From positions 1 through 5,584 of the forward strand of contig CAMOHF010000093.1 in the NCBI GenBank assembly GCA_946614685.1: a stretch of DNA of 5,584 bases, written 5' to 3'. A program made the position numbers and the translations under genes. Source of the DNA: an uncultured Clostridia bacterium. GTDB lineage: Bacteria > Bacillota > Clostridia > Lachnospirales > Lachnospiraceae. The notes beneath the pieces are model-generated. The model saw nothing but the letters and a program-made list of their open reading frames with translations, made no database searches and was not told the DNA's origin. Shown piece after piece: positions 1 through 5,584 of this stretch (position 1 is the first letter of the stretch; every line of letters begins with the position of its first letter).

Positions 1-1477
1 TCAGAAACTGATGGGCAAGAAGGTCACGGTGGGAGATTTCTCTGCCGTGGTTACTGGTCTTCTGCTTGCTTTAAATCTTCCGCCAAAGCTGCCGATCTGG
101 ATGGCTGTTGTCGGTTCCGCTTTCGCCATCATCGTGGTAAAGCAGCTGTTCGGAGGACTCGGTCAGAATTTTATGAATCCCGCACTTGCGGCAAGATGCT
201 TTCTCATCCTGTCCTTTGCGAGATATATGACGGACTTTTATTATGACGGCGTGGCTACGGCAACGCCGCTCGCGGTCCTGAAACAGAGCGGACAGGTGGA
301 AAGCTTGCGCAGCATGTTCCTCGGACATACCGCGGGTACCATCGGAGAGACTTCGGTGGCAGCACTCTTGATCGGTGCGATCTACCTGCTGGCAAGACGC
401 ATCATCAACTTCAGGATACCGGTTTTCTATATCGGTACATTTGCTGCTGCAATCGCAATCTACGGCTTTGCAAAAGGCTACGATGTACCTGTTTTCCTCG
501 CAGCGCATCTGTGCGGAGGCGGGCTGATGCTCGGTGCCTGGTTTATGGCAACCGACTATGTAACTTCGCCGATCACATCGAAGGGCAAGATCGTCTACGG
601 CATCTTCCTCGGATTGCTCACCTTTGTGCTCCGTATCTTCGGACCCTCGGCGGAGGGCGTATCCTACTCCATCATCATCGGTAACCTGATCGTTCCTTTG
701 ATCGAGCGCGTGACCGTGCCGAAGGCCTTCGGAGCCGGTATGGGCAAGAAGGAAGAGCGTCCTGCCGAAACGAAGGAAGAAGTGAAGGAGGAAGAGAAGA
801 AAGAAGCACCGGCCGAGAAGACGCGTGCCGATGTGAAGGGCGTGCTGCTTGCGGTACTTGCCATCTCGGTCATTACTGTTTTGATGGGCAGTATCCTCGG
901 CGTGATGCATGAGGTGACCAAGGATCCCATCGCTTCGGTGGAGAAGGACGCCAAAGAGGAAGCTTACAAGGAAGTGTTCCCGGATGCGGGCGGCATCATC
1001 CCGATGGACGAAGCGGGCACCGCCGAGCAGGCACAGGAGTACCTGGATCAGGTGAACACTACACTTCATGATATCAAGGGATTTAAGACAGCTGCCGTGA
1101 CAGAGATCGCATTTGCCTGCGAGAGCCCTGCGGGCACCAAGCAGAACAAGGTGCTCGGCTATGTGGTACTTGTTACAAACAAGGGTTACGGCGGAGATAT
1201 GCAGCTTGCGGTCGGTGTGTCGTCCAAGGGCGAAGTGAAGGGAATCTCATTCCTCTCCATCAACGAGACGGCGGGACTCGGCATGAAAGCGAATACGGAT
1301 GCCTTCAAGGATCAGTTTAAGGGCAAGACGGTAGATGAATTCAAGTTCACCAAGACCGGTAGTACGGCGGATGATGAGATCGATGCGCTCTCGGGCGCGA
1401 CGATCACAACCACGGCCGTGACGGATGCGGTCAATGCGGCCGTTGCCTGTGTGAATCTGTTAGGAGGTGGTAATTGA
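1..1477 (+). CDS. rnfDG: RnfD-RnfG fusion protein, electron transport complex subunits D and G (5' partial)
   Basis: This is one unbroken frame joining two Rnf membrane subunits. The frame is open at the left edge (codons begin at base 2, reading QKL before Met at 11). That Met has no ribosome binding site and lies inside the conserved RnfD segment that ends SAVVTGLLLALNLPP, so roughly the first 80 RnfD residues lie outside the window. Numbering from that Met: residues 1-240 are RnfD, with GGLGQNFMNPALAAR (48-62), the flavin site DGVATATP (79-86; predicted FMN-Thr85), FMATDYVTSP (178-187) and PLIERVTVP (229-237). Residues 246-272 are a Lys/Glu-rich linker. Residues 275-488 are RnfG: one membrane helix (277-298), VTKDPI, GYGG (392-395), ETAGLG (419-424) and DALSGAT (458-464; predicted FMN-Thr464). 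The RnfD C-terminus and RnfG N-terminus are both expected on the cytoplasmic side, so the fusion is topologically sensible. The family roles are to carry covalent FMN, attached by an ApbE-type transferase, and pass electrons within the Na+/H+-pumping complex. Confidence 0.93.
   Translation, partial: QKLMGKKVTVGDFSAVVTGLLLALNLPPKLPIWMAVVGSAFAIIVVKQLFGGLGQNFMNPALAARCFLILSFARYMTDFYYDGVATATPLAVLKQSGQVESLRSMFLGHTAGTIGETSVAALLIGAIYLLARRIINFRIPVFYIGTFAAAIAIYGFAKGYDVPVFLAAHLCGGGLMLGAWFMATDYVTSPITSKGKIVYGIFLGLLTFVLRIFGPSAEGVSYSIIIGNLIVPLIERVTVPKAFGAGMGKKEERPAETKEEVKEEEKKEAPAEKTRADVKGVLLAVLAISVITVLMGSILGVMHEVTKDPIASVEKDAKEEAYKEVFPDAGGIIPMDEAGTAEQAQEYLDQVNTTLHDIKGFKTAAVTEIAFACESPAGTKQNKVLGYVVLVTNKGYGGDMQLAVGVSSKGEVKGISFLSINETAGLGMKANTDAFKDQFKGKTVDEFKFTKTGSTADDEIDALSGATITTTAVTDAVNAAVACVNLLGGGN
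731..742 (+). promoter_or_regulatory. possible internal ribosome binding site and start for a free RnfG form
   Basis: GGAG at 731-734 lies 5 nt upstream of an in-frame ATG (740-742, Met244 of the fusion), just before the charged linker. Initiation here would give a 245-residue protein with a 30-residue charged cytoplasmic leader, the RnfG membrane helix and the complete RnfG domain. The spacing is workable, but the motif is short and the purine-rich context makes chance likely. Whether it is used cannot be told from sequence. Confidence 0.2.
1462..1467 (+). promoter_or_regulatory. ribosome binding site of rnfE
   Basis: A perfect AGGAGG lies inside the last codons of the rnfDG fusion, where it encodes part of the LGGGN tail. 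It stands 9 nt before the ATG at 1477 and 6 nt before an in-frame TTG at 1474. The ATG is preferred because its TGATG overlap with the upstream stop codon is a classic translational-coupling arrangement. Confidence 0.8.
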
Positions 1478-2232
1478 TGGGAAAGATCGGTGAGAGACTG
1501 AAGAACGGAATCGTAACTGAGAACCCGACCTTCGTCCAGATGCTCGGTATGTGTCCCACCCTTGCGGTTACGACTTCTGCCATCAACGGTGTCGGCATGG
1601 GACTTACCACGATGGTCATCCTTACGCTGAGCAATTTTATGATCTCGCTTCTTCGGAAGCTGATTCCGGACAAGGTTCGAATTCCTGCCTACATTGTGAT
1701 CATTGCTTCCTTTGTGACGGTGGTACAGTTTGCACTTCAGGCCTATCTTCCGGAGCTTAACAAGAGCCTCGGACTTTACATCCCGCTGATCGTGGTGAAC
1801 TGTATCATCCTCGGTCGTGCGGAAGCTTATGCATCCAAGAACAAGCCGCTTCCTTCGGTATTCGACGGTATCGGTATGGGACTCGGCTTCACCATCGGAC
1901 TTACGGTGATGGGTGTGATCCGTGAGGTGATCGGTGCGGGAAGCATTTTTGGATACTCCTTCGCAGACGGCATCAATCGTGCCATCGATCAGAATGCGGG
2001 CGGCAAGGTTGCTGAGATCTTAAAAAGCCAGGGGATCTTTGAACCCATCGGCATCTTTGTCTTTGCGCCCGGAGCCTTTTTGGTACTGGCCTTTGTGGTT
2101 GCGTTTATCAACCACAGAAATATTAAAAAGGCCGCGAAGACCGGTGAGAAAGCGAAGCTCTGCACACTTGCGGATTGCGCAAACTGCGATCATGTGTGTG
2201 CGGATGCGAAGCTTGACGGAAAGGAGGCTTAG
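1477..2232 (+). CDS. rnfE: RnfE, electron transport complex subunit E, with a Cys-rich C-terminal tail
   Basis: Integral membrane subunit of Rnf, homologous to NqrD, 251 residues from ATG 1477. An in-frame TTG three bases earlier is a less likely start. The two family half-repeats are present: MLGMCPTLAVT near residue 26 and VVNCIILGRAEA near residue 109. In the RnfA/RnfE pair these cysteines bind a [2Fe-2S] cluster inside the membrane, passing electrons across it. Several hydrophobic helices fill residues 30-210. After the last helix comes a basic stretch (NHRNIKKAAKTGEKAK), indicating a cytoplasmic C-terminus, then an unusual tail with C229-x4-C234-x2-C237-x3-C241. That tail is not part of the core RnfE fold, makes this protein longer than the usual 200-235 residues, and could bind a metal. 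The start overlaps the rnfDG stop by 1 nt, so translation is probably coupled. Confidence 0.95.
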   Translation: MGKIGERLKNGIVTENPTFVQMLGMCPTLAVTTSAINGVGMGLTTMVILTLSNFMISLLRKLIPDKVRIPAYIVIIASFVTVVQFALQAYLPELNKSLGLYIPLIVVNCIILGRAEAYASKNKPLPSVFDGIGMGLGFTIGLTVMGVIREVIGAGSIFGYSFADGINRAIDQNAGGKVAEILKSQGIFEPIGIFVFAPGAFLVLAFVVAFINHRNIKKAAKTGEKAKLCTLADCANCDHVCADAKLDGKEA

Positions 2233-2235
2233 GAT

Positions 2236-2811
2236 ATGAATGTGATCGTTATCGCCATTTCGGCAGCCCTGGTCAACAATGTAATCCTGAGCCAGTTCCT
2301 CGGGATATGCCCCTTCCTCGGCGTGTCGAAGAAACTTTCGACTGCGGCAGGCATGGGCGGTGCGGTGATCTTTGTCATGACCATCGCATCTGCGGTGACA
2401 AGCTGCATTTACTACTATGTGCTTGTGCCGCTTGATTTGGAATACTTAAATACCATCGTCTTTATCTTGGTCATCGCCGCGCTGGTGCAGTTTGTGGAGA
2501 TGTTCCTCAAGAAGTCGGTACCTTCTCTGTATCAGGCGCTGGGCGTGTACCTGCCGCTCATCACAACCAACTGTGCGGTGCTCGGTATTGCGATCAAGAA
2601 TGTACAGGAGGAGATGAACATTCTCGAATCCATCGTGAACGGTATGTTCTCGGCGGTGGGATTTGCGCTTGCCATCATTATCATGGCGGGCATTCGTGAG
2701 AAGATAGAGAAAAACGACATTCCGGAAAGCTTTAAGGGTGCTCCGATCGTGCTGATCGTGGCAGGCCTTATGTCCATCGCTTTCATGGGACTGCAGGGAC
2801 TGATCAAATAG
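2236..2811 (+). CDS. rnfA: RnfA, electron transport complex subunit A
   Basis: Integral membrane subunit of Rnf, homologous to NqrE and a paralogue of RnfE in inverted topology. It is 191 residues, the normal family length. The N-terminus matches the family (residues 10-29 include ALVNNVILSQFLGICPFLGV), with Cys25 in the first half-repeat and Cys113 in LITTNCAVLGIAI (108-120). With the two matching cysteines of RnfE these are expected to bind the membrane [2Fe-2S] cluster. About six hydrophobic helices cover the chain. The start is fixed by AAGGAGG at 2221-2227, 8 nt before the ATG, and only 3 nt separate it from rnfE. No unusual features. Confidence 0.97.
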   Translation: MNVIVIAISAALVNNVILSQFLGICPFLGVSKKLSTAAGMGGAVIFVMTIASAVTSCIYYYVLVPLDLEYLNTIVFILVIAALVQFVEMFLKKSVPSLYQALGVYLPLITTNCAVLGIAIKNVQEEMNILESIVNGMFSAVGFALAIIIMAGIREKIEKNDIPESFKGAPIVLIVAGLMSIAFMGLQGLIK

Positions 2812-2821
2812 GAGGGCGCGT

Positions 2822-3613
2822 ATGAATTTAACTGCAATCATCATCGCCGCTTGTATCGTCGGTGCGGTCGGATTACTTGCGGGCGTGCTGCTCGGAGTGG
2901 CCGGAGAGAAGTTCAAAGTAACAGTGGATGAAAAGGAGATACAGGTAAGAGCCTGCCTTCCGGGCAACAACTGCGGAGCCTGCGGCTTCCCCGGATGTGA
3001 CGGACTGGCTGCGGCCATTGCCAAAGGTACGGCACCGGCAGGCGGATGCCCCGTGGGCGGTGCGCCCGTTGCGGCGCGTATTGCCGAGATCGTAGGCGGA
3101 GATACCGAGGCTTCTGTTCGCAAAGTTGCACATGTGCGCTGCGCGGGAGACTGCAACAAGGCGAAGGATGTCTACGAGTACGTCGGACCGAAGGATTGCC
3201 GGATTGCTGCCAATACACCCGGAGGCGGACCGAAGGGATGTGCGAAGGGTTGTCTCGGATTCGGAAGCTGTGTGGCAGCCTGTGAGTTCGGTGCCATCAG
3301 CATCGTGGACGGGATTGCGCATATTGATCCCGCTCTGTGCAGATCCTGTACCAAATGTACGGCTGTGTGCCCGAGAGGCATCATCGAGATGGTACCGGAG
3401 AATGCGGGCGCGATCGTCAACTGCAACTCCAACCTCTTCGGAAAGGATATCAAGGAAGTCTGCGCAGCAGGCTGCATCGGATGCGGACTCTGTGCGAGAA
3501 ACTGTCCGACGGGTGCCATCACCGTGGAGGATCACCTCGCGAAAGTCAACTACGAACTGTGTACGGGCTGCGGTACCTGTAAGGAAAAATGCCCGGTAAA
3601 GATTATAGAATAA
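2822..3613 (+). CDS. rnfB: RnfB, polyferredoxin subunit of the Rnf complex
   Basis: Membrane-anchored iron-sulfur subunit that accepts electrons from reduced ferredoxin on the cytoplasmic side. It has 263 residues and 27 cysteines. An N-terminal membrane helix (about 4-28) is followed by the four-Cys Fes domain, C51-x2-C54-x4-C59-x16-C76 (LPGNNCGACGFPGCDG). A first ferredoxin-like unit comprises C140/C144/C150/C154 and C173-x2-C176-x2-C179-x3-C183-P. A second comprises C218-x2-C221-x2-C224-x3-C228-P and C247-x2-C250-x2-C253-x3-C257-P. That gives one Fes cluster plus up to four ferredoxin-type [4Fe-4S] clusters. Further cysteines (C107, C111, C126, C201, C214) lie in segments that look clostridial in type and differ from the shorter cluster set of proteobacterial RnfB. 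GGAGG at 2811-2815 overlaps the rnfA stop and lies 6 nt before the ATG. Confidence 0.96.
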   Translation: MNLTAIIIAACIVGAVGLLAGVLLGVAGEKFKVTVDEKEIQVRACLPGNNCGACGFPGCDGLAAAIAKGTAPAGGCPVGGAPVAARIAEIVGGDTEASVRKVAHVRCAGDCNKAKDVYEYVGPKDCRIAANTPGGGPKGCAKGCLGFGSCVAACEFGAISIVDGIAHIDPALCRSCTKCTAVCPRGIIEMVPENAGAIVNCNSNLFGKDIKEVCAAGCIGCGLCARNCPTGAITVEDHLAKVNYELCTGCGTCKEKCPVKIIE

Positions 3614-3628
3614 GAGAGGAACATCAAG

Positions 3629-4081
3629 ATGAAGTGTCCATTTTGCGGAGACGATAATACAAGAGTTATTGACTCAAGACCGGCTGACGAGAACGAAGCC
3701 ATCAGAAGAAGAAGGCAGTGTGATGAATGCGGCAAGCGTTTCACCACGTATGAGAAGGCGGAGACGATCCCTTTGATCGTGATCAAGAAGGACAAGAATC
3801 GCGAGACCTACGACCGATCCAAAATCGAATCCGGTGTGGTTCGTTCCTGTCATAAGCGTCCCGTGTCTGCGAGGGACCTGTCCGATTGTATCGATGAGAT
3901 CGAGAATAAGATCTTCAACCTCGAGGTGAAGGAGATCGAGAGCAAGCAGATCGGTGAGATCGTTATGGATGAACTTGCCAAGCTCGATCAGGTTGCCTAT
4001 GTACGTTTCGCATCCGTATACAGAGAGTTTAAGGATGTGAACACCTTTATGGAAGAACTGAAGAAACTGTTGGATAAGTAA
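3629..4081 (+). CDS. nrdR: NrdR, transcriptional repressor of ribonucleotide reductase genes
   Basis: A 150-residue protein of normal family length. The N-terminal zinc ribbon is C3-P-F-C6 and C31-D-E-C34, with the characteristic VIDSRPADENEAIRRRR (13-29) between the cysteine pairs. The ATP-cone domain follows from about residue 47 (PLIVIKKD, then YDRSKIESGV at 61-70) to about 140. NrdR binds ATP or dATP and represses nrd genes through paired NrdR boxes. I see no such box in this window, so its targets are elsewhere. It starts 15 nt after rnfB with a GAGAGGA ribosome site (3614-3620) 8 nt before the ATG. No convincing promoter lies in the gap, so it probably depends on read-through from the rnf operon or on a promoter within rnfB that I cannot recognise. 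Confidence 0.97.
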   Translation: MKCPFCGDDNTRVIDSRPADENEAIRRRRQCDECGKRFTTYEKAETIPLIVIKKDKNRETYDRSKIESGVVRSCHKRPVSARDLSDCIDEIENKIFNLEVKEIESKQIGEIVMDELAKLDQVAYVRFASVYREFKDVNTFMEELKKLLDK

Positions 4082-4099
4082 GTACACCGGAGGAGACGG

Positions 4100-4720
4100 A
4101 TGGCGGAAGGATTCATAAGGATTACGGAAGGCGGCGAGGGCGAGATCGTGGAGAAGAAGTCACGGTTTATCGCTTCCGTGGTGCCGGTTGCAACCGAGGA
4201 GGAAGCCTACGCCTTTATCGAAAGTGTAAAGAAGAAACACTACAATGCAAGACACAACTGTTTTGCTTTTACCGTAGGAGAGGAGAACCCCGTACTGCGG
4301 TTTTCCGATGACGGAGAGCCGCAGGGCACGGCGGGTAAGCCGATCCTCGAAGTGATCACCGGCGCAAATCTACGAAACGCGTTGATCGTCGTGACCAGAT
4401 ATTTCGGCGGCACGCTGCTCGGTACCGGCGGGCTTGTGAGAGCCTATACCGACGCCGCGAAGGAGGGACTTGCTGCGGCGAAAACGCACGAGGTTACGGA
4501 GGTCTATCCCTGCAGGGTGACCGTGGCATACACGGACGTTGGAAAGCTACAGCACACCTTGGGCGGGGAGGAGATTTCCATCGACGATTCCCTCTATGCG
4601 GAGGATGTGACGCTGTCCTTTCTGATCCCTGCGGAGAAAAAAGACCGGCTGGTCGCTCTTCTTACGGAGCAGACAGCCGGACGTTTAAAACTCGAACTGG
4701 ATGATCCCGTCTATGCCTAA
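4100..4720 (+). CDS. yigZ: YigZ/IMPACT family protein (UPF0029 N-terminal and DUF1949-type C-terminal domains)
   Basis: 206 residues, the usual length for bacterial YigZ. The N-terminal IMPACT/UPF0029 domain (about 15-122) shows EKKSRFIA (18-25), the ARHNCFAF segment (50-57), SDDGEPQGTAGKP (69-81) and TRYFGGTLLGTGGLVRAY (99-116), all diagnostic of the family. Residues from about 136 form the smaller ferredoxin-fold C-terminal domain (YPCRVTVAYTDVGKLQHTL begins it). The biochemical role of bacterial members is unsettled. The eukaryotic relative IMPACT regulates the kinase GCN2, and that cannot be carried over here. GGAGGAG (4089-4095) precedes the ATG, and the gap from nrdR is 18 nt, so it appears to be the last gene of the operon. 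Its stop codon overlaps that of the convergent gene. Confidence 0.93.
   Translation: MAEGFIRITEGGEGEIVEKKSRFIASVVPVATEEEAYAFIESVKKKHYNARHNCFAFTVGEENPVLRFSDDGEPQGTAGKPILEVITGANLRNALIVVTRYFGGTLLGTGGLVRAYTDAAKEGLAAAKTHEVTEVYPCRVTVAYTDVGKLQHTLGGEEISIDDSLYAEDVTLSFLIPAEKKDRLVALLTEQTAGRLKLELDDPVYA
4637..4654 (-). terminator. weak candidate terminator for the minus-strand permease gene
   Basis: Read on the minus strand, GACC (4654-4651), a 4-nt loop AGCC and GGTC (4646-4643) are followed by six T (4642-4637). It lies about 65 nt past the permease stop codon, antisense within yigZ. The four-base stem is short for an intrinsic terminator, so this is only a candidate. Confidence 0.25.
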
Positions 4721-5584
4721 TACAGGATCGTTGCCACGAATGTAACGACAATGGAGAACAGTACGATCAAGGGAAGCACTCTTAAGTAAAGGGTGCTTTT
4801 TTTCATGACAGCGGAAAGCAGGATGGAGCAGACCGCCGCAAGGACTACCGTAAGAAGCAGTGTGAGGAGTTTCTTTGTTACGCCGTAGGTGATAAAGAAG
4901 CAGATTCCGCCGATTGCAAGAAGCGGAAGAAGGCTGCTTGCGGAAAGCAGGAGGCGGATGGAAATACGCTCCTTTGAAGAAAGCGCAATGTAGATGCCGC
5001 GTTCGCAGTCTTCCATGTAGATCAGCTGGGATAAAAGTGCCGCAAGGATGGCGAGCACCACCGTAACCTCGAAGACGGGAAGTGAGATCCTGTGCGGTTC
5101 GCTTTGATAGTCGAAGCTGCCCGAGGTGACATCTGAGAGACGGAAGACATTTTCGCCCTGGACATAGTCGGAAAAGCTGTTCACGATGACATCCCTGTCG
5201 CCTTCGGGGTAAAGACCGGCCAATACATCAGCGCCGGTGATCTCCAAGATGTGGCTGAACATAACCTCGTTGATGGAGGAAAGCAGCGTGGATGCCGGGA
5301 TGTAGTACTGAAGGATGGGATTGTTGTAATCCCCTGTTGCATAGGATGTGAAAAAACCGTCGGGAATGACATAAGCACACTCTAAGCGTCCGGCCTTCAA
5401 TTCGTCGATCATGGAATCCTTGTCATCGGCTATGTGAAACTTATATACGGAGTTGTCGTTTAAAAGTGCGTCGGCAAGTCGTACGGCATCTTCGGAGTCA
5501 TCTTCGAAGTAAAGAGCGATTCTGATATCGGCTTCCTTTGAGGAGGTGGGAAGGCTCTTGTAGATCACGGTCAGCAGGATGATC
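4717..5584 (-). CDS. ABC-2-type transporter permease-like membrane protein (5' partial)
   Basis: The gene enters from the right edge. A GTG at 5568-5566 looks like a start but is preceded in frame by IILLT, the end of a hydrophobic helix, so the true start is outside the window. Counting from that GTG, residues 5-160 form a soluble, presumably extracytoplasmic domain containing AYVIPDGFF (65-73). Four membrane segments follow: about 163-186, 207-229, 233-253 and 263-283. Between the first two is YMEDCERGIYIALSSKERI (184-202), which resembles the cytoplasmic coupling segment of ABC-2 permeases. One N-terminal helix, a large outer domain and a C-terminal helix bundle fit the drug/lipid exporter permease layout. 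However, only four C-terminal helices are visible where five are usual, and the chain stops right after the last. The substrate is unknown. The partner ATPase, if any, would be off the right edge. The stop TAG (4719-4717) overlaps the yigZ stop. Confidence 0.7.
   Translation of the reverse strand, partial: IILLTVIYKSLPTSSKEADIRIALYFEDDSEDAVRLADALLNDNSVYKFHIADDKDSMIDELKAGRLECAYVIPDGFFTSYATGDYNNPILQYYIPASTLLSSINEVMFSHILEITGADVLAGLYPEGDRDVIVNSFSDYVQGENVFRLSDVTSGSFDYQSEPHRISLPVFEVTVVLAILAALLSQLIYMEDCERGIYIALSSKERISIRLLLSASSLLPLLAIGGICFFITYGVTKKLLTLLLTVVLAAVCSILLSAVMKKSTLYLRVLPLIVLFSIVVTFVATILY
4774..4803 (+). terminator. intrinsic terminator of the rnf-nrdR-yigZ operon
   Basis: The left arm AAGCACTCTT (4774-4783), loop AAGTA (4784-4788) and right arm AAGGGTGCTT (4789-4798) form a 10-bp stem with a single T·G wobble. 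It runs into a T-tract (4797-4803, seven T in all). The stem begins 54 nt after the yigZ stop and lies within the 3' coding part of the opposing permease gene, where it encodes KKSTLYLRVLP on the other strand. Read on the minus strand it has no trailing T-run, so it should act in one direction only. Confidence 0.85.

Noticed and set aside
11..13. ATG at 11 as the true start of RnfD
   Set aside because: The frame continues upstream to the window edge, there is no ribosome binding site before it, and starting here would remove the first helices of the conserved RnfD fold.
11..752. Exact 13-base repeat ATGGGCAAGAAGG at 11-23 and 740-752, possibly marking a duplication or recombination point for the fusion
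   Set aside because: It encodes MGKK in both places, the flanks do not match, and Lys-rich coding sequence with these codons makes chance repeats likely.
71..1069. Long minus-strand open frame opposite rnfDG
   Set aside because: Its product is rich in Cys, His and Arg with no family resemblance, and it is antisense to clearly conserved coding sequence. It is a shadow of codon bias.
1474..1476. TTG as start of rnfE
   Set aside because: The adjacent ATG at 1477 has a good AGGAGG distance and a TGATG coupling overlap. TTG would only add one residue.
2446..3535. Minus-strand open frames opposite rnfA and rnfB
   Set aside because: They have low-complexity, biased composition, no ribosome site of note, and full overlap with conserved Rnf genes.
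3583..3611. Promoter for nrdR (TATAGA/TAGAAT-like -10 at about 3604-3611)
   Set aside because: There is no acceptable -35 about 17 bp upstream, and the AT-rich bases are simply the last codons of rnfB.
3669..3674. TTGACT resembling a -35 box inside nrdR
   Set aside because: No matching -10 lies at proper spacing, and it is within conserved NrdR coding sequence.
5566..5568. GTG as the true start of the minus-strand permease
   Set aside because: The in-frame residues before it are hydrophobic and look like the end of the first membrane helix. The frame stays open to the window edge.

Overview
The window carries most of an Rnf operon (ferredoxin:NAD+ oxidoreductase, ion-pumping), read left to right in the usual clostridial order C-D-G-E-A-B, with rnfC expected just upstream of the window. 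It is followed in the same tight transcription unit by nrdR and a YigZ/IMPACT-family gene. A partial ABC-2-type permease gene enters from the right edge on the opposite strand. Moderate GC content, strong AGGAGG-type ribosome binding sites, a clostridial-style polyferredoxin RnfB and the CDGEAB order suggest an anaerobic Firmicute (class Clostridia, plausibly Lachnospiraceae). That taxonomic call is inference.

Layout: 1-1477 is rnfD fused in frame to rnfG (5' end cut by the window). rnfE (1477-2232), rnfA (2236-2811), rnfB (2822-3613), nrdR (3629-4081) and yigZ (4100-4720) follow with gaps of -1, 3, 10, 15 and 18 nt. No promoter or terminator is visible between them, so they are probably co-transcribed. 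The minus-strand permease gene (4717 to beyond 5584) converges on yigZ, and the two stop codons overlap by 4 bp (CTAA). A good intrinsic terminator for the plus-strand operon lies at 4774-4803, inside the coding sequence of the opposing gene. There is no gene-free stretch longer than 18 bases.

How the genes work together: RnfB (polyferredoxin) takes electrons from reduced ferredoxin. RnfA and RnfE, each with the paired-cysteine half-repeats that hold a membrane [2Fe-2S] cluster, carry them through the membrane. RnfD and RnfG carry covalent FMN on threonine, and RnfC (not in the window) reduces NAD+, with Na+ or H+ export coupled to the flow. NrdR represses ribonucleotide reductase genes in response to nucleotide state, and YigZ is a conserved protein of uncertain role. 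Neither has an obvious mechanistic tie to Rnf.

I see no wholly new system. The points most worth attention are the RnfD-RnfG fusion, a four-cysteine C-terminal tail on RnfE, and the operon terminator embedded in the convergent gene.
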